DNA from: Teichococcus oryzae
GTDB lineage: Bacteria; Pseudomonadota; Alphaproteobacteria; Acetobacterales; Acetobacteraceae
NCBI RefSeq assembly: GCF_008386565.1
Contig: NZ_VUKA01000005.1
Span: 62,001 to 126,000 of the forward strand
DNA length: 64,000 bases
Direction of reading: 5' to 3'
Of this stretch, positions 60,494 to 64,000 are shown piece after piece (position 1 is the stretch's first letter; every line of letters starts with the position of its first letter). A program made the translations under genes and the position numbers. The notes under the pieces are model-generated. The model was given only the letters and a program-made list of their open reading frames with translations, was not told the origin of the DNA and did no database searches.

Positions 60494-61330
60494 TCAGCCC
60501 TTGAGGCCGGTGGAAGCGATGCCTTCGACGAAGCGGCGCTGGGCCAGCAGGAAGGCGATGACGAGGGGGGCGGTCATGATCACCGCGGCGGCCATCAGCG
60601 CGCCGAAATCATCCCCCGCCTCGGCCGAGCGGAAGAACATGACGCCGAGGGCCGGCGTCGCGTGGCTGTCGCCATTGGCGATGATCAGCGGCCAGAACAG
60701 GTCGTTCCAATGCGCCACGACGGAGAAGATGGCGAAGGCCGTGGCGGCGGGCCATGCATTCGGCAGCACCACGCGCCAGACAATGGCCATCTCGCTCATG
60801 CCGTCCAGCCGCGCGGCATGGATCAGGTCGTCCGGCAGCGACTTGAAGAACTGCCGGAACAGGAAGATGGCGAAGACCGAGATGGTGAAGGGCGCGATCA
60901 GCGCCGTGTAGCTGTTGAGCAGGCCCATCTGGCTGAAGGCCACGTAGAGCGGCAGGGCGGGCACGTGCGGCGGCACCAGCAGGCCCAGCATCACCGCGCC
61001 GAACACCAGCTCCCGCCCGCGGAAGCGCAGCTTGGCGAGCGCATAGCCCGCCGGCACGGCAAAGAGGATCTGGAAGGCCAGGATGCCGCCGCACACCACC
61101 ACGCCGTTCCAGAGGTAGCGGCCCACGGGGATGCGCTCGAACACCTTGCCGTAGTTCTCGGCGGCGAAGAAGCGCTCCGGCCAGAGGGAAAGGGAAGCGC
61201 GGAAGATCTCGTCCAGCGGCTTCAGGCTGGCCGCCGCCATCCAGATATAGGGCATCAGCATCAGCAGCCCGGCGGCCGTCAGGAACAGGAGGCGCGGCAG
61301 GTCGCGCAGCAGGGGGGTGCGCTCAGGCAT
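60494..61330 (-). CDS. ABC transporter permease, UgpE/MalG-like
   Basis: 278 residues. Six membrane segments, first LLFLTAAGLLMLMPYIWMAAASLK; coupling loop IHAARLDGMSEMAIVWRVVLPN. Overlaps the preceding permease gene by 8 bases. Forms the channel with that permease. Confidence 0.92.
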   Translation of the reverse strand: MPERTPLLRDLPRLLFLTAAGLLMLMPYIWMAAASLKPLDEIFRASLSLWPERFFAAENYGKVFERIPVGRYLWNGVVVCGGILAFQILFAVPAGYALAKLRFRGRELVFGAVMLGLLVPPHVPALPLYVAFSQMGLLNSYTALIAPFTISVFAIFLFRQFFKSLPDDLIHAARLDGMSEMAIVWRVVLPNAWPAATAFAIFSVVAHWNDLFWPLIIANGDSHATPALGVMFFRSAEAGDDFGALMAAAVIMTAPLVIAFLLAQRRFVEGIASTGLKG

Positions 61331-62237
61331 AATGGACCCGCTTGTCGAGAACCTTGGTTTGCAGCCACATCGACGCCAGCACGATGCCCAGGAAGACCAG
61401 CGTGATGGCCGCCGAATAGCCGATGCGGAAATAAGTGAAGCCTTCCTCGTACAGCGTGTAGAGCAGCACCTGGGAGGCCTTGTTCGGCCCGCCCTGCGTC
61501 AGCACCACCACCGTGTCGAAGACGCGCACGGAGCGGATCATGGTGATGGTCAGCACGAACAGCGTGGTCGGCCCCAGCAGCGGCCATGTGACCAGGCGGA
61601 AGCGCTCCCAGGCGGAGGGCACGCCATCCACGGCGGCGGCGGCGTAAAGCTCGCGCGGGATCGCCGTCAGCCCGGCCAGGAACAGCACCAGGTTGAAGCC
61701 GAGATTTTCCCAGATGCCGATGGCAGCCAATGACAGCAGCACCGTGTCCGAGGAGGACAGCCAGGCCGGCCCCTCGATGCCGATCACGCGCAGCGCGGCG
61801 TTGAGCGGGCCGATGGTCGGGTGCAGCAGGTACTGCCACGCGGCCGCCATGGCGACGCTGAGCGACACCACGGGCAGAAAGAACACGGCGCGGAACAGCG
61901 TGCGGCCGCGCGTCCCGGCCTCGATCGCCAGGGCCAGGAGAAGCGCGCCAATGATGGAGCCCGGCGTCACCAGGCCCACATAGACCAGCGTGTTGCGCAG
62001 GGATTGCAGGAAGCCGCGATCCTCCAGCATCTCGGCGAAATTGCCGAGGCCGATCCAGCGGAAGCCGTCGAGGCCCAGCTCGTAATCGGTGAAGGCCAGG
62101 GCGGCGGTGGCCAGGGTGGGCAGCAGCAGCATCAGCAGATAGGCGATGGCGGCGGGCAGGGTCAGCGCCCAGGCGGCCATCGCCTCCCCCGTGCCGGCGG
62201 CGCGCCGATGCGGCGCGGCAATGGCGAGGTCAGACAA
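61323..62237 (-). CDS. ABC transporter permease, UgpA/MalF-like
   Basis: 304 residues from TTG 62237, which follows GAGGGAG by seven bases and overlaps the ATPase stop by 8 bases; ATG 62180 is an alternative. Membrane segments begin at WALTLPAAIAYLLMLLLPTLATAALAF; coupling loop YAAAAVDGVPSAWERFRLVTWPLLGP. Confidence 0.9.
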   Translation of the reverse strand: MSDLAIAAPHRRAAGTGEAMAAWALTLPAAIAYLLMLLLPTLATAALAFTDYELGLDGFRWIGLGNFAEMLEDRGFLQSLRNTLVYVGLVTPGSIIGALLLALAIEAGTRGRTLFRAVFFLPVVSLSVAMAAAWQYLLHPTIGPLNAALRVIGIEGPAWLSSSDTVLLSLAAIGIWENLGFNLVLFLAGLTAIPRELYAAAAVDGVPSAWERFRLVTWPLLGPTTLFVLTITMIRSVRVFDTVVVLTQGGPNKASQVLLYTLYEEGFTYFRIGYSAAITLVFLGIVLASMWLQTKVLDKRVHYA

Positions 62238-63375
62238 GCGCCGGCTCCCTCGCCACGACGGCTTCGGCGCGGCGGCGCGCCCCGTCCTGATCGAACAGCA
62301 GCGCCGCGCCGGGCGCGAAGCCCAGATGCAGCGCCGCGCCGGAAGCGGGCAGCCGCCCCGCCGCCTCGGGCGGCAGGCGCAGCACCAGCGGCGATCCGCT
62401 CGCTTCATGCCGGGTGTGCAGCAGCACGGATTCGCCCAGGAACTCCACCGCCTCGGCCCGCGCGGGCAGCCCTTCGGCGGCCAGGACAAAGGCCTCGGGG
62501 CGGATGCCAAGCGTCAGCGGCCCCCGCGCCGCGCAGCGCAGGCCGATGAGCCGGTCGCCGACGCGGACCAGCCCGTCCCGTCCCGCCTCGCCCGGCAGCA
62601 GGTTGATGCGGGGGGAGCCGATAAAGGTCGCCACCCGCAGATCGGCCGGGTCGGCATAGATCTCGCGCGGCGGCGCCACCTGCAGGATGCGCCCGCCCTG
62701 CATCACCGCCACGCGGTCCGCCATGGTCAGCGCTTCCGACTGGTCATGCGTGACATAAAGAGTGGCGGCGCCGGCGCGGCGATGGATGGCCACGATCTCC
62801 CGCCGGGTCTGCACCCGGAGGCTGGCATCGAGGTTGGACAGCGGCTCATCCATCAGAAAGGCCGCCGGGCGGCGCACCATGGCGCGGGCGAGCGCCACGC
62901 GCTGTCGTTGACCGCCGGACAGTTGCGCCGGGCGCCGGTCCAGCAGGGCACCGAGGCCAAGCGATTCCGCCGCCGCCGCGACCTCGCCGGCGATCCGCCT
63001 CCGGGTCGCACGGGCGCCGGGCATCAGGCCGCCCAGCAGGGGCAGGCGCTGCCAGGCGTTCAGCCGGCGCATGGCCAGCGGCACGGCGATGTTCTCGGCC
63101 ACCGTCAGATGCGGGTAAAGCGCATAGGACTGGAACACCATGGCGACATCGCGCTCGCCGGCGCGCAGCGAAGTGGCGTCGCGCCCCTGGATCCGCAGCG
63201 TGCCGGAACTGGCCTGCTCGATGCCGGCGACGATGCGCATCAGCGTCGTCTTGCCGCAGCCCGAGGGGCCGACCAGGGCCACGAACTCGCCTGCCGCGAT
63301 GTCCAGCGAAACGCCGTGCAGGACGGTGTTGCCGCCGAAGCTCTTGGTTACCGATGTGAGGGAAATGCCCGCCAA
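62230..63375 (-). CDS. ABC transporter ATP-binding protein, UgpC/MalK-like
   Basis: 381 residues, TTG 63375 behind GGAG. Walker A GPSGCGKTT, Q-loop VFQSYALYPHLTV, signature LSGGQRQRVALARAM, Walker B FLMDEPLSNLD, H-loop VTHDQSEAL, then the OB/TOBE regulatory domain from about residue 240 (GSPRINLLPGE; TLGIRPEAFVLA). It carries an unusual insert after the Q-loop (RLNAWQRLPLLGGLMPGARATRRR), about 20 residues longer than usual for MalK. First gene of the operon. Confidence 0.92.
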   Translation of the reverse strand: MAGISLTSVTKSFGGNTVLHGVSLDIAAGEFVALVGPSGCGKTTLMRIVAGIEQASSGTLRIQGRDATSLRAGERDVAMVFQSYALYPHLTVAENIAVPLAMRRLNAWQRLPLLGGLMPGARATRRRIAGEVAAAAESLGLGALLDRRPAQLSGGQRQRVALARAMVRRPAAFLMDEPLSNLDASLRVQTRREIVAIHRRAGAATLYVTHDQSEALTMADRVAVMQGGRILQVAPPREIYADPADLRVATFIGSPRINLLPGEAGRDGLVRVGDRLIGLRCAARGPLTLGIRPEAFVLAAEGLPARAEAVEFLGESVLLHTRHEASGSPLVLRLPPEAAGRLPASGAALHLGFAPGAALLFDQDGARRRAEAVVAREPALV

Positions 63376-63504
63376 ACTGCCGCTCCGAACTCTGCGTCGG
63401 GGCTGCCTCTACAATTGCCGCATGACGGCGCGGTTGGGGTTGCGTGAAGCTTTGATGTCGTTTGCAGGTCAGCGTGGCCGGCGGCGATGCGCCGGCGGGG
63501 CCTC

Positions 63505-63536
63505 ATGGCGGCACCCGCCGGGGCCGGTGCCGCCAT
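63505..63536. terminator. Perfect 11-bp hairpin
   Basis: ATGGCGGCACC, 10-base loop, GGTGCCGCCAT. It is 34 bases after the stop of the TPP-enzyme gene (minus strand) and upstream of the Ugp-type operon, so it probably ends the TPP-enzyme transcript. Confidence 0.55.
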
Positions 63537-63569
63537 CCCGCGGGCCGGTGGCCGGCCGCGGGCTTGCCG

Positions 63570-64000
63570 TCAGGCGAGATGCGCCTCCGGACCCAGCAGC
63601 GATTCCCGCATCCGCGCCTGCAACAGCGCGCCTTCGCGCGGCGGCAGCACCAGGGGCAGCGTTTCCGCGTCGATCTTCACCTGCGCGAAAAGCGGGCCGG
63701 AGCGCTCATGGATGGCGCCGCGCAGCGCCGCGACCTCCTCCATGGTGGCGACGGCGGGCACGCGCGGGATGCCCGCCGCCCGGGCCATGCCGGCCAGGTC
63801 GACGCCGGAGCCGGTATGGGTGGGCTGCATCCCCGTCTCGCCATAATGCTCGTTGTCCAGCACCACGACGGACAGGTTGGCAGGGCGCGCCACGGCGATG
63901 GTGGCCAGGGCGCCCAGGCTCATCAGCATCTCGCCATCGCCGGTGATCACCAGCACGGGCTGTTCGGGCTGCGCCAGGGCAAGGCCGAGGCCGATCATCG
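63570..64000 (-). CDS. TPP-dependent decarboxylase C-terminal domain (phosphonopyruvate/sulfopyruvate decarboxylase-like), partial
   Basis: At least 142 residues; the gene continues beyond the right edge. The TPP/Mg motif GDGEMLMSLGALATI (GDG near 21-23 of the visible part) and LDNEHYGETGMQPTHTG place it with phosphonopyruvate and sulfopyruvate decarboxylase beta domains rather than acetolactate synthase. It decarboxylates a 2-keto acid such as phosphonopyruvate. Minus strand, upstream of the Ugp-type operon but separated by a hairpin, so probably a separate transcript. Confidence 0.75.
   Translation of the reverse strand, partial: MIGLGLALAQPEQPVLVITGDGEMLMSLGALATIAVARPANLSVVVLDNEHYGETGMQPTHTGSGVDLAGMARAAGIPRVPAVATMEEVAALRGAIHERSGPLFAQVKIDAETLPLVLPPREGALLQARMRESLLGPEAHLA

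Noticed and set aside
1..64000. tRNA, rRNA, CRISPR arrays, insertion sequences, prophage genes
   Set aside because: No cloverleaf with CCA end, rRNA stretch, regularly spaced direct repeats, transposase or integrase motif was seen on reading; this does not replace a covariance-model scan.

Overview
ORGANISM. The window is very GC-rich, densely packed DNA with long GC3-biased genes. The gene content points to a free-living alphaproteobacterium, most likely an Acetobacteraceae member of the Roseomonas type: many Tat- or Sec-exported substrate-binding proteins (three extra tripartite-tricarboxylate 'Bug' proteins, six ABC binding proteins), SMP-30 lactonases, a BKACE enzyme, a fused CaiB CoA-transferase and frequent GTG/TTG starts. 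This is an inference from gene content; no rRNA or marker phylogeny is in the window. No tRNA, rRNA, CRISPR array, transposase or phage gene was seen. It reads as a nutrient-scavenging region of a chromosome or chromid. LAYOUT. 1-4449 (+): the end of a polyamine/opine-type ABC importer (binding protein, ATPase, two permeases) followed by an FAD amine oxidoreductase. 4576-9318: a GntR/FCD regulator divergent from an orphan family-5 binding protein, a phosphotriesterase-family hydrolase and a BKACE enzyme. 9492-11988 (+): GAF-GGDEF diguanylate cyclase, LysE exporter, thymidine kinase. 12036-14934 (-): a second orphan family-5 binding protein and an M20 carbamoylase/allantoate-amidohydrolase-type enzyme. 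15570-19905: 2-hydroxyacid dehydrogenase, Bug protein, mandelate-racemase-type enolase and a divergent LysR. 20148-23651: a large SAM-cyclase-ATPase-TPR signalling protein. 24087-26581: DUF4239 membrane protein, a lipoprotein with three 25-residue repeats, a small membrane protein and a 3-methyladenine glycosylase. 26918-28985 (+): SMP-30 lactonase and alpha/beta hydrolase. 29107-43397 (-): a 13-gene run with gaps of about 50 bases or less or overlaps: thiolase-like protein, DUF35, family-5 ABC importer, LacI regulator, fused CaiB, metallophosphoesterase, SDR and two Bug proteins. 43662-50263: SMP-30 lactonase, a TTC38/StaR-like TPR protein, acyl-CoA dehydrogenase with divergent LysR, a broken GntR gene and a third SMP-30 protein. 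50849-57793 (+): phosphonate-monoester-hydrolase-type enzyme translationally coupled to a complete Dpp-type importer. 58335-63375 (-): Ugp-type sugar/glycerophosphate importer with a metallophosphoesterase. 63570 to the right edge (-): part of a TPP enzyme. HOW THE GENES WORK TOGETHER. The most coherent system is a candidate LacI regulon. Perfect palindromes with the core GAAAGCGCTTTC occur between the 13-gene operon and its divergent SMP-30 gene (43511-43526) and upstream of the first SMP-30 gene (26854-26865); a LacI repressor is encoded inside the operon. The operon pairs uptake with acid-to-CoA activation (CaiB), oxidation (SDR) and a cysteine-less thiolase plus DUF35, a pairing known elsewhere to act as a retro-aldolase, so it looks like a side-chain-cleaving catabolic pathway for an unidentified acid or lactone. 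A second theme is organophosphorus esters: the phosphonate-monoester-hydrolase/Dpp operon and the Ugp-like importer with phosphoesterase sit next to each other, and the TPP enzyme at the edge resembles phosphonopyruvate/sulfopyruvate decarboxylases.
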